From NCBI GenBank assembly GCA_934630555.1, contig CAKTXB010000076.1, positions 1 to 8,190 on the forward strand: 8,190 bases of DNA. The letters run 5' to 3'. A program made the translations under genes and the position numbers. The notes beneath the pieces were generated by a model, which ran no database searches, had not been told where the DNA came from, and saw nothing but the letters and a program-made list of their open reading frames with translations. Source of the stretch: an uncultured Oscillospiraceae bacterium. GTDB taxonomy: Bacteria > Bacillota > Clostridia > Oscillospirales > Oscillospiraceae. Shown in pieces: positions 1 through 6,660 of the stretch (positions within the stretch are counted from its first letter, which is position 1; every line of letters starts with the position of its first letter).

Positions 1-1439
1 AGGCTCTCCTTCGTAAACGGCTGTGCAAAGTCATACTGCTTCCGCTTCTGTTCATATTCCGCGTCCGTGTAGCGGGCTTCGGCGTATGCCTTCAGATCAT
101 CCACCATCGAATGCCCCACCGCGTCGGAGAATGCCGCCTTCTGCCGCCACAAAATGTCCTCCGGCAGAATGTGGTCGTCCGCAAACGCCCGGCGCAGCAG
201 ATACTTGCCCATATGATACGTGTTGAGCTTTTTGGCCGGGTCGATGGCCATGACGTATTTTACAAAATCCAGATCGCCAAACGGCACACGCGCCTCCAGC
301 GAGTTGACTGAAATGCAGCGGTCGGCGCGCAGCACATCATACATATACAGTTCATCCAGCCGCTTTTTCGCCTCCGTCTGGAATGCCTCGGCCGACGGCG
401 CAAAGTCCGTGTACTTATACCCGAACAGCTCATCCGAAATTTCGCCCGTCAGCAGCACCCGCACATCCGTCTGCTCGTGAATGGCCTTGCAGCACAGATA
501 CATGCCGATGCTCGCGCGGATCGTCGTAATGTCATACGTGCCCAGCAGTGCAATGACCTGCTCCAGTGTGTCCAGCACCTCCTGCCGGGTCATGGAGAAC
601 GCCGTGTGCTCCGCGCCGATGAACTCCGCCGCCTCCTGCGCGTACTTCAGGTCAATGGGGTCCAGGTCCATGCCAATGGCAAACGTCCGTATCTTCTTGC
701 CCAGCAGCTTGGCCGAGATGGCGCACACCAGACTCGAATCCAGCCCGCCCGAAAGCAAAAAGCCAAGCGGCGCGTCCGCGTCCAGCCGCTTTTCCACCGC
801 CGTAATGAGCTTTTCGCGGATCGTCCTGCAGACCGTGTCCAGATCATCCTCGCAATACGTCTTCACCGTCGTCAGATCGGCGTACTGCACAAACTGTCCG
901 TCCTTATAATAATGCCCCGGCGGGAACGGGCAGACCTCCTTGCACAGCCCAATGAGGTTTTTCGCCTCGCTGGCAAAAATGATGCCGCCATCGTCCAAAT
1001 ACCCGTAAAACAGCGGCCGGATGCCAATGGGGTCGCGCGCCGCTACCAGAGAATCAGACGCCGCGTCATAAATGACCATCGCAAACTCCGCGTCGAGCTT
1101 TCGGAACATTTCCACGCCGTATTCCTTCCAAAGCGGCAGGATGATCTCGCAGTCCGAATCCGAGCGGAACGTGTACCCCTTCGCCTCCAGTTCCTTTTTT
1201 ACCGGCCGGAAACCGTACAGCTCACCGTTGCACACGACCATATCGCTGTCCAGCCGGAACGGCTGCATGCCTTCCTCATGCAGGCCCATAATGGCCAGCC
1301 GGTGAAAGCCCAGACAGCTGCACGAGCCCGCTGCCTCCACGCGCGTGTCGTCCGGCCCGCGCGAGATCGTGCGGTCAAAATACGGCCGCACCGTTTCCTT
1401 TGTCAGCGTTTTCGACGTAAACCCAATGATTGCACACAT
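1..1439 (-). CDS. asnB: Asparagine synthetase B, glutamine-hydrolysing (3' end cut by window edge)
   Basis: AsnB makes asparagine from aspartate, ATP and glutamine in the cytoplasm. An N-terminal class II glutaminase releases ammonia, which is channelled to a C-terminal ATP-pyrophosphatase domain that adenylates aspartate. Seen here: the protein starts Met-Cys-Ala-Ile-Ile-Gly, so Cys2 is the glutaminase nucleophile after Met removal. Glutaminase signatures RGPDD, NGELYG and SDCEIIL follow. The synthetase domain has the PP-loop SGGLDSS at residues 230-236, then TYDITTIRAS, EARVPFGDLDF and AAFSDAVGHSMVD. About 479 codons are visible; against a usual length of 525-555, some 45 C-terminal residues lie outside the window. 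The start at 1439 is fixed by Cys2 and a GGAGGTG Shine-Dalgarno 6 bases upstream. Odd point: the usual GEGSDE motif reads GEISDE (332-337) and is followed by a one-residue-shorter FGYKY segment. I believe this is a clostridial subgroup variant. Transcription is controlled by the T-box leader upstream. Confidence 0.96.
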   Translation of the reverse strand, partial: MCAIIGFTSKTLTKETVRPYFDRTISRGPDDTRVEAAGSCSCLGFHRLAIMGLHEEGMQPFRLDSDMVVCNGELYGFRPVKKELEAKGYTFRSDSDCEIILPLWKEYGVEMFRKLDAEFAMVIYDAASDSLVAARDPIGIRPLFYGYLDDGGIIFASEAKNLIGLCKEVCPFPPGHYYKDGQFVQYADLTTVKTYCEDDLDTVCRTIREKLITAVEKRLDADAPLGFLLSGGLDSSLVCAISAKLLGKKIRTFAIGMDLDPIDLKYAQEAAEFIGAEHTAFSMTRQEVLDTLEQVIALLGTYDITTIRASIGMYLCCKAIHEQTDVRVLLTGEISDELFGYKYTDFAPSAEAFQTEAKKRLDELYMYDVLRADRCISVNSLEARVPFGDLDFVKYVMAIDPAKKLNTYHMGKYLLRRAFADDHILPEDILWRQKAAFSDAVGHSMVDDLKAYAEARYTDAEYEQKRKQYDFAQPFTKES

Positions 1440-1445
1440 AAAAAG

Positions 1446-1452
1446 CACCTCC
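1446..1452 (-). promoter_or_regulatory. asnB ribosome binding site
   Basis: GGAGGTG on the minus strand, 6 bases before the ATG at 1439. It is a near-perfect complement of the 16S rRNA 3' end and fixes the asnB start. It lies just beyond the T-box terminator, so it is transcribed only after antitermination. Confidence 0.85.
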
Positions 1453-1463
1453 GGATAAAATAA

Positions 1464-1501
1464 GCGGCAGTATCTCCTGAATTTCAGGACGAATACTGCC
1501 G
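1464..1501 (-). terminator. T-box intrinsic terminator, alternative to the antiterminator
   Basis: A two-part stem: CGGCAGTAT (1501-1493) pairs with ATACTGCCG (1473-1465), and inside it TCCTGA (1489-1484) pairs with TCAGGA (1480-1475). The tail CTTATTTTAT follows, T-rich but interrupted. In the alternative fold, CAGG of the T-box (1518-1515) pairs with CCTG (1488-1485) and AC (1510-1509) with GT (1490-1489), leaving TGGC as the bulge. This uses up the inner terminator strand, so the two folds exclude each other, as expected for a T-box switch. Confidence 0.88.
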
Positions 1502-1735
1502 ATCCGCGGTGCCACCTGCATTGCTGTTTTCACAGCCCCTTGACGAGCTCTATCAAGCCCGTGCGCCCTAACGCCGCGCAATGCGTCCTTCCTACTGGGA
1601 GGAGCTTCCGAAAATCCCGCTCCTCTGTTCAGTCAGCTGCTCCAAAGTGTTCTTCCCGCAAACGCCGCGGCCGGGCTCGCACCTCGCCCCGGCTCTCTGA
1701 ACGCGCATTTTCACGGTACTTTTCTTTATCCTCGC
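1465..1735 (-). ncRNA. T-box riboswitch leader, tRNA-Asn specific
   Basis: T-box leaders bind a cognate tRNA. Uncharged tRNA stabilises an antiterminator, while charged tRNA lets the terminator form. Read 5' to 3' on the minus strand: AGAGAGCCGGGG (about 1698-1687) opens the distal part of Stem I, closed by GCCGGG (1693-1688) with CCCGGC (1675-1670) around a GGTGCGAG-containing loop. Next come GAAGAAC and ACTTTGGAG, the usual setting of the specifier, which reads AAC (1651-1649), an Asn codon. A GCTGT-GAAA-ACAGC hairpin sits at 1536-1523. The T-box core AGGTGGCACCGCG is at 1517-1505. The bulge TGGC ends in C, which would pair with discriminator base G73 of tRNA-Asn, so specifier and bulge agree. 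The leader lies between the asnB promoter and the asnB RBS. The exact 5' border of Stem I is uncertain by about 10-20 bases. Confidence 0.93.
1649..1651 (-). promoter_or_regulatory. T-box specifier codon AAC (Asn)
   Basis: The minus-strand triplet AAC is followed by A and CTTTGGAG, the conserved context of T-box specifier loops. It matches the asparagine product of the downstream enzyme. Shifting by one base either way gives GAA or ACA, which fit the spacing less well and do not fit asnB. Confidence 0.85.
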
Positions 1736-1750
1736 ATTTGCCATATGTCT

Positions 1751-1768
1751 GCCGCGCGAACACGCGGC
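1751..1768 (-). other. Short GC hairpin at the 5' end of the asnB leader
   Basis: GCCGCG-TGTTCG-CGCGGC on the minus strand, a 6-bp stem with a 6-base loop. It starts about 10 bases after the predicted transcription start and precedes Stem I. It is not a standard T-box part and may simply protect the 5' end of the transcript. It could also fold in the plus orientation. Confidence 0.5.
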
Positions 1769-1784
1769 AAAAATTTATGATGCG

Positions 1785-1813
1785 ATTTTACCCCCGTCCG
1801 CGTCATTCGTCAA
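1785..1813 (-). promoter_or_regulatory. asnB promoter (housekeeping sigma type)
   Basis: On the minus strand TTGACG (1813-1808) is followed, after exactly 17 bases, by TAAAAT (1790-1785). Predicted start of transcription is near 1778, which gives a leader of about 340 bases, right for a T-box. No competing promoter of this quality was seen between here and asnB. Confidence 0.8.
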
Positions 1814-1869
1814 TTCCGCAAGTTCCATAAACATAAATTGCAATTTTCTTCCGTTTTTATACAGCCTCA

Positions 1870-1979
1870 CAAAATTGCGCCCATCGGCAAATCCCTGCTT
1901 GCATTTTGCTGAAAATGGGCGTATTGTTGATTTGTGTCCGCCGCAGCCGGGAGCATTCCCCGCTGCGGCTGTTTTGTTT
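1870..1979 (+). ncRNA. Candidate structured RNA or attenuator-like element upstream of gltB
   Basis: A plus-strand segment folds into a long hairpin followed by a terminator-like stem. CGCCCAT (1878-1884) pairs with ATGGGCG (1915-1921); G1877-T1922 and T1876-A1923 extend it. CGGCAAA (1885-1891) pairs with TTTGCTG (1905-1911, one G-T pair), leaving an AAA bulge (1912-1914) and a 13-base loop. A linker (1924-1939) leads to a GC hairpin with a T-rich tail (1940-1979). A possible -10, TATACA (1858-1863), lies just upstream, but no convincing -35 at normal spacing was found: TTGCAA (1838-1843) is only 14 bases away. I do not recognise it as a known riboswitch or sRNA family. It could be a free small RNA, a gltBD leader with early termination, or DNA-level structure only. 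Confidence 0.35.
1940..1979 (+). terminator. Probable rho-independent terminator between asnB leader and gltB promoter
   Basis: GCCGCAGC (1940-1947) pairs with GCTGCGGC (1962-1969). After a C-C mismatch, GGG (1949-1951) pairs with CCC (1958-1960) around the loop AGCATT. The tail TGTTTTGTTT (1970-1979) is T-rich on the plus strand only; the other side reads GACACAAA, so it is directional. No protein gene on the plus strand ends here, hence the proposal that it ends a short RNA. Confidence 0.6.
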
Positions 1980-2018
1980 GCAAAACCAGTTCCATGTACA
2001 AATTTCCCCCCCGATCCT

Positions 2019-2041
2019 ACAGAATTATGGTGGAATTGTGT
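2019..2041 (+). promoter_or_regulatory. Candidate operator: imperfect palindrome abutting the gltB -35 box
   Basis: ACAGAATT (2019-2026) and AATTGTGT (2034-2041) form the symmetric pattern ACA-N-AATT-N7-AATT-N-TGT. The same bases also hold a direct repeat GAATTATG / GAATTGTG, 11 bases apart or one helical turn. It ends one base before the TTGACT -35 box, where activators that touch RNA polymerase often bind. No regulator can be named from the sequence. Confidence 0.4.
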
Positions 2042-2042
2042 A

Positions 2043-2071
2043 TTGACTTTTGCCGCATTTTTTCGTAAACT
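2043..2071 (+). promoter_or_regulatory. gltBD promoter (housekeeping sigma type)
   Basis: TTGACT (2043-2048), a 17-base spacer, then TAAACT (2066-2071). Predicted start near 2078, giving an untranslated leader of about 60 bases before gltB. This stretch is strikingly AT-rich compared with the GC-rich genes on both sides. Confidence 0.75.
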
Positions 2072-2089
2072 CTTTAAAAATTTTCTCCA

Positions 2090-2116
2090 TTGCAGAAACA
2101 TCTGTCTTTTTTGCAA
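2090..2116 (+). other. AT-rich hairpin in the gltB 5' leader
   Basis: TTGCAGAAA (2090-2098) pairs with TTTTTGCAA (2108-2116) through one G-T pair, a 9-bp stem around a 9-base loop. Its 3' strand overlaps the AAGGA (2115-2119) that would be the Shine-Dalgarno for a GTG start at 2131, so it might tune translation. The stem is weak and may not be functional. Confidence 0.3.
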
Positions 2117-2139
2117 GGACATGAAAGTGAGTGACGCAC

Positions 2140-5100
2140 ATGGCAACTCAACAATATGGCGTCCACAACGCCCCGCAGGAACACGATTCATGCGGCATCG
2201 GCGCCGTTGTGAACATCTCCGGCCGCCAGACGCATGAGCCGGTCGACCAGGCGCTGCGCATCGTCGAAAAGCTCCAGCACCGCTCCGGCAAAGACGCTGC
2301 CGGCACCACCGGTGACGGCGTGGGCATTCTCGTACAGATCTGCCACGAATTCTTCGCTGCCCTGCCCGAAGCGCGATCCCACCCGCTCGGCGCGGCGCAG
2401 GACTATGGCATCGCCATGCTCTTCCTCCCGCAAGACCAGCTGGCCGCCACGCGCAGCCGCAAGCTGCTGGAAACCATCCTGCAAAAGCAGGGGATGCAGG
2501 TCCTGTTCTGGCGCGATGTGCCCACATGCCCGGATATTCTCTCCGGCCGTGCCCGGCAGACCATGCCGCGCATCATGCAGTGCTTCATCCGCCGCCCCGT
2601 GCACGCCGCGCCCGGCTTTGAATTTGACCGGCAGCTCTACATCGCCCGCCGCGAATATGAGCACTCCGTGCAGGATACCTACGTCTGTTCCATGTCCTGC
2701 CGCAGCATTGTCTACAAGGGGTTGTTCCTCGTTGACCAGCTGCGCGCCTTTTTCCCTGACCTGCAAAGCGAGGCCTATTGCTCCGCGCTCGCGCTCGTCC
2801 ACAGCCGGTTTTCCACCAACACCACCCCAAGCTGGAAGCGTGCGCATCCCAACCGCCTGCTGCTGCACAACGGGGAGATCAACACCATCCGCGGCAACGC
2901 CGACCGGATGCTGGCCCGCGAGGAAACCATGTCCGCCTCCGCCCTCGGCGAGGATATGGACAAGGTGTTCCCCGTCGTTGACGCCGACGGCTCCGACTCC
3001 GCCATGCTGGATAACACGCTGGAATTTCTGCTCTACAGCGGCATCCCCCTGCCCAAGGCCGTCATGATGACCGTGCCGGAGCCTTGGCAGAAGGACCGCA
3101 ATATGCCCCGCCCCGTGCGCGAGATGTTCCACTACTACGCCACCATGATGGAGCCGTGGGACGGCCCGGCGGCCCTCCTGTTTTCCGACGGTGAGCAGGT
3201 CGGCGCGGCGCTTGACCGCAACGGTCTGCGCCCCTGCCGCTATTACCTCACCGACACCGGAATGCTCATTCTCGCCTCCGAGGTCGGCGTGCTGGACATC
3301 CCCGAAGAGCATATCGTCAAAAAGGCCCGCCTGCGCCCCGGCAAAATGCTGCTGGCCGACACCGTGCATGGCGTTCTCTACGAAGACGCCGAGCTCAAGC
3401 GCCGCTACGCCGAGGCCGAGCCCTACGGCGAATGGCTCGATCAGGAGCTTCTGCAGCTGGCTGAGATCCCGCTGCCAAACCGCCGCGTGCCGGAATACAG
3501 TGAAGACGCCTGCCGCCAGCTCTACAAAGTCTTTGGCTACACAAATGACGACGTCACCGCCTCCATTCTCCCCATGGCCCGCGACGGCAAAGAGCCCACG
3601 GCCTCCATGGGCGCGGACATTCCGCTGGCTGTGCTGTCCGAAAAGCACCAGCCGCTGTTCTATTATTTCAAGCAGATGTTCGCCCAGGTCACAAACCCGC
3701 CCATCGACGCCCTGCGTGAGCAGATCGTCACCGACACGACCGTTTACGTCGGCTCCGACGGCAACCTCCTGCATGACTGTGCCGAAAACTGCCACGTCCT
3801 GCAAATTCAAAATCCCATCCTCACCAGTCAGGACCTCATGAAGATCCAGTCGCTGCAAATGCCGGGGCTCAAGGCTGCCAAGCTGTCGCTGCTCTATTAT
3901 AAAAACTCCTCGCTCGAGCACGCGCTGGACCGCCTGTTCGTCGCCTGTGACAAGGCCTTCCGCGGCGGCGCGAATATCATGATCCTCTCCGACCGCGGCG
4001 TAGACGAGAACCACGTGGCCATCCCCTCGCTGCTGGCCGTGTCGGCGTTACAGCAATATCTCGTCAAAACCAAGAAGCACACGGCCATCTCCCTCATTCT
4101 CGAGAGCGCCGACCCGCGCGACGTGCACCATTTCGCCGCCCTGTTCGGCTTCGGCGCCAGCGCCATCAACCCCTACCTCGCGCAAGAGTGCATCCGCCAC
4201 CTCGTATCGAACGGCACGCTCAACAAAGACTATTATGCCGCCGTTGACGCCTACGACCAGGCCGTGCTGGACGGCGTGGTCCACATCGCCGCCAAAATGG
4301 GCATTTCGTCCATCCAGTCCTATCAGGGCGCGAAAATTTTCGAGGCCGTCGGCATCAGCCGCGCCGTCATCGACCGCTATTTCACCGGCACCATCAGCCG
4401 CATCGGCGGCATCGGCCTGCGCGAGATCGACGAAGCCGTCGTCTGGCGGCATGACCGCGCCTATGACCCCATGAACCTTACCGTCGACCTCACCGTCGAC
4501 TCCTCCGGCTTCCACAAGCTGCGCAGCGGCAGCGACATGGAGGACCATATGTATAATCCCCGCACCATCCTCACGCTGCAAAAGGCCGTCCAGACCGGTG
4601 ATTTTGACCTGTTCGGCCAATATTCCGCCATGGTCGATGACGAGCGCCTGCCGCACACGCTGCGCGGCCTGCTCGGCTTCAACACCGAGCACGTTACCCC
4701 CATCCCGCTCAACGAGGTCGAGCCCGCCAGCGAGATCGTCCAGCGCTTCCGCACCGGCGCCATGAGCTACGGCTCCATCTCTGAAGAAGCGCACCGCTGT
4801 CTGGCCCTTGCCATGAACCGCCTGCACGGCCGCTCCAACTCCGGCGAGGGCGGCGAGCAGCCCGAACGCCTCGGCACGGAGTACAACTCCGCCATCAAGC
4901 AGGTCGCCTCCGGCCGCTTTGGCGTCACCAGTGAATATCTCGTCAGCGCCAAAGAGATCCAGATCAAGCTCGCGCAGGGCGCAAAGCCCGGCGAGGGCGG
5001 CCATCTGCCCGGCAGCAAGACCTGGCCATGGATCGCGCATACGCGCCATTCCACCCCCGGCGTGCCGCTCATCTCCCCGCCGCCGCACCACGATATTTAC

Positions 5101-6660
5101 TCCATCGAGGATCTGGCCCAGCTCATCTATGACCTCCAGTGTGCCAACCGGCAGGCCGCTATCTCCGTCAAGCTCGTCAGCGAGTCCGGCGTCGGCACGA
5201 TCGCCTGCGGCGTGGCCAAGGCCGGCGCGCAGCGCGTGCTCATCTCCGGCTATGACGGCGGCACGGGCGCGGCCCCGCGCAATTCCATCTATAACGCCGG
5301 TCTGCCGTGGGAGCTTGGCCTGTCCGAGGCGCATCAGGCGCTCGTGGAAAACGGCCTGCGCACCCGCGTCCGGCTCGAAACCGACGGCAAGCTCATGACC
5401 GGCCGCGACGTGGCCGTCGCCTGTATGCTCGGCGCGGAGGAATTCGGCTTTGCCACCGCCCCGCTCGTGGCCATGGGCTGCGTCATGATGCGCGTCTGCA
5501 ATCTGGATACCTGCCCCATGGGCATCGCCACCCAGCGCCCCGAGCTGCGCAAAAACTTCCGCGGCAAGCCGGAATACGTCATGAACTTCATGAACTTCGT
5601 GGCCGAAGAGCTGCGCCGCATCATGGCCCGCCTCGGCGTGCGCACTGTCAGCGACCTCGTGGGCCGCACGGAGTTTCTCCGCGCCCTGCCGCACCAGATC
5701 ACGGAGCGCGCTGCCATGGTGGATGTGTCGGCTTTCCTGCACCACGACCCCGCCGGCGTCTGCCACTATGACCCAAGTGACCGCTACGACTTCGCGCTGG
5801 AAAAGACCGCCGACGTGCAGACGCTGCTCGCGCTCCTGCCGCCCGAAGGCGGCAAGCTGAAGCCCAGGCGCTGTGCCTGCCGCGTCAGCTGCACCGACCG
5901 TGCTTTCGGCACCATTCTCGGCTCGGAGATCACCCGCCGCTTCGGCACCAATGTGCCGCCCGATACCATCACGGTGTCCTGCACCGGCGGCGCGGGCCAG
6001 TCGTTTGGCGCGTTCATCCCGCAGGGCCTCACGCTCCGGCTGGAAGGCGACTGCAACGACTACCTCGGCAAGGGCCTGTCCGGCGGCAAGCTCGTCGTGT
6101 CCGCGCCCAAGACCGCCCGCTTTGCCGCGGGTGAGAACGTCATCTGCGGCAATGTCGCGCTCTACGGCGCCACCAGCGGCAGCGCCTTCCTCAACGGTGT
6201 CGCCGGCGAACGCTTCTGCGTCCGCAACTCCGGCGCCACCGCCGTCGTCGAGGGCGTGGGCGACCATGGCTGCGAATACATGACCGGCGGCACCGTCGTC
6301 GTTCTCGGCAAGACCGGCCGCAACTTCGCCGCCGGTATGTCCGGCGGCACAGCCTGGGTGCTCGATACCGACCACAAGCTCTACCAGCGCGTCAATAAAG
6401 AACTCGTCAGCATCGAGACCGTGCAGACCGCCGCCGACCGCGAAGCGCTGCGCGCCCTGCTGGCCCAGCACGCTGCCGAAACCGGCTCCGTCCGCGCCCG
6501 CGAGATCCTCGCGGAGTTTGATACCCGCGTCGGGGAGTTTAAAAAAATCGTGCCGCGCGCCTACAGCCAGATCCTGCAGGCCATTGAAGAAAAGCAGGCG
6601 CAGGGTCTTGACCGCGACGCGGCAGAACTTGCAGTATTTTTGGAACGGAGGGCACAGTAA
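2140..6660 (+). CDS. gltB: Glutamate synthase (NADPH) large subunit
   Basis: The large GOGAT subunit makes two glutamates from glutamine and 2-oxoglutarate using electrons from GltD. The length, 1506 residues, is normal for the family. Domains: Cys18, in the HDSCGIG context, is the glutaminase nucleophile exposed after cleavage of a short propeptide, and the glutaminase domain runs to about 430 (HRSGKDA, LLHNGEINTIRGN, DRNGLRPCRY). A central linker domain covers about 460-760. The FMN-binding synthase barrel runs about 870-1200, from GAMSYGS to TPGVPLISPPPHHD, SGYDGGTG (1036-1043) and ETDGKLMTGRD. Cys1114, Cys1120 and Cys1125 (C-x5-C-x4-C) ligate the 3Fe-4S cluster. The C-terminal GXGXG beta-helix spans about 1280-1410. 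Start choice: ATG 2140 is preferred. An in-frame GTG at 2131 adds three residues and has AAGGA 11 bases upstream, so it is a real alternative. Stop and gltD start overlap (TAATG). The beta-helix is followed by about 100 residues rich in charge, likely helical. Confidence 0.97.
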   Translation: MATQQYGVHNAPQEHDSCGIGAVVNISGRQTHEPVDQALRIVEKLQHRSGKDAAGTTGDGVGILVQICHEFFAALPEARSHPLGAAQDYGIAMLFLPQDQLAATRSRKLLETILQKQGMQVLFWRDVPTCPDILSGRARQTMPRIMQCFIRRPVHAAPGFEFDRQLYIARREYEHSVQDTYVCSMSCRSIVYKGLFLVDQLRAFFPDLQSEAYCSALALVHSRFSTNTTPSWKRAHPNRLLLHNGEINTIRGNADRMLAREETMSASALGEDMDKVFPVVDADGSDSAMLDNTLEFLLYSGIPLPKAVMMTVPEPWQKDRNMPRPVREMFHYYATMMEPWDGPAALLFSDGEQVGAALDRNGLRPCRYYLTDTGMLILASEVGVLDIPEEHIVKKARLRPGKMLLADTVHGVLYEDAELKRRYAEAEPYGEWLDQELLQLAEIPLPNRRVPEYSEDACRQLYKVFGYTNDDVTASILPMARDGKEPTASMGADIPLAVLSEKHQPLFYYFKQMFAQVTNPPIDALREQIVTDTTVYVGSDGNLLHDCAENCHVLQIQNPILTSQDLMKIQSLQMPGLKAAKLSLLYYKNSSLEHALDRLFVACDKAFRGGANIMILSDRGVDENHVAIPSLLAVSALQQYLVKTKKHTAISLILESADPRDVHHFAALFGFGASAINPYLAQECIRHLVSNGTLNKDYYAAVDAYDQAVLDGVVHIAAKMGISSIQSYQGAKIFEAVGISRAVIDRYFTGTISRIGGIGLREIDEAVVWRHDRAYDPMNLTVDLTVDSSGFHKLRSGSDMEDHMYNPRTILTLQKAVQTGDFDLFGQYSAMVDDERLPHTLRGLLGFNTEHVTPIPLNEVEPASEIVQRFRTGAMSYGSISEEAHRCLALAMNRLHGRSNSGEGGEQPERLGTEYNSAIKQVASGRFGVTSEYLVSAKEIQIKLAQGAKPGEGGHLPGSKTWPWIAHTRHSTPGVPLISPPPHHDIYSIEDLAQLIYDLQCANRQAAISVKLVSESGVGTIACGVAKAGAQRVLISGYDGGTGAAPRNSIYNAGLPWELGLSEAHQALVENGLRTRVRLETDGKLMTGRDVAVACMLGAEEFGFATAPLVAMGCVMMRVCNLDTCPMGIATQRPELRKNFRGKPEYVMNFMNFVAEELRRIMARLGVRTVSDLVGRTEFLRALPHQITERAAMVDVSAFLHHDPAGVCHYDPSDRYDFALEKTADVQTLLALLPPEGGKLKPRRCACRVSCTDRAFGTILGSEITRRFGTNVPPDTITVSCTGGAGQSFGAFIPQGLTLRLEGDCNDYLGKGLSGGKLVVSAPKTARFAAGENVICGNVALYGATSGSAFLNGVAGERFCVRNSGATAVVEGVGDHGCEYMTGGTVVVLGKTGRNFAAGMSGGTAWVLDTDHKLYQRVNKELVSIETVQTAADREALRALLAQHAAETGSVRAREILAEFDTRVGEFKKIVPRAYSQILQAIEEKQAQGLDRDAAELAVFLERRAQ
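6647..6652 (+). promoter_or_regulatory. gltD ribosome binding site inside the gltB 3' end
   Basis: GGAGGG lies 7 bases before the gltD ATG (6660), inside the last codons of gltB. With the TAATG stop/start overlap this suggests translational coupling, so the two subunits are made in matched amounts. Confidence 0.8.

Noticed and set aside
477..1463. Plus-strand open frame of 328 codons opposite asnB
   Set aside because: Antisense to a clear AsnB protein, Arg/Gln/Ala-rich without domains, and it runs through the asnB RBS region.
2006..2012. Run of seven C residues in the intergenic region, a possible phase-variable tract
   Set aside because: Short, single and outside the promoter spacer; nothing indicates slippage control.
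2121..2237. Short plus-strand frame from ATG 2121, a possible leader peptide before gltB
   Set aside because: The AAGGA sits only one base before this ATG, too close to work. Most of the frame is just gltB read in another frame and it shows no run of a regulatory codon.
1775..2527. Minus-strand open frame of 250 codons across the intergenic region into gltB
   Set aside because: It covers both promoters and the 5' end of gltB, has no RBS or family resemblance, and is Arg/Ala-rich in the part opposite gltB.
2188..4014. Minus-strand open frame of 608 codons opposite the gltB 5' half
   Set aside because: Same reason: shadow of a GC-biased gene, no recognisable domain, and it would need to overlap a well-supported gene completely.
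4048..6471. Minus-strand open frame of 807 codons opposite gltB
   Set aside because: It lies entirely within gltB, whose protein matches the family throughout. The antisense product is low-complexity (Ala, Gly, Asp, Val, His rich), as expected from the complement of GC-rich codons.
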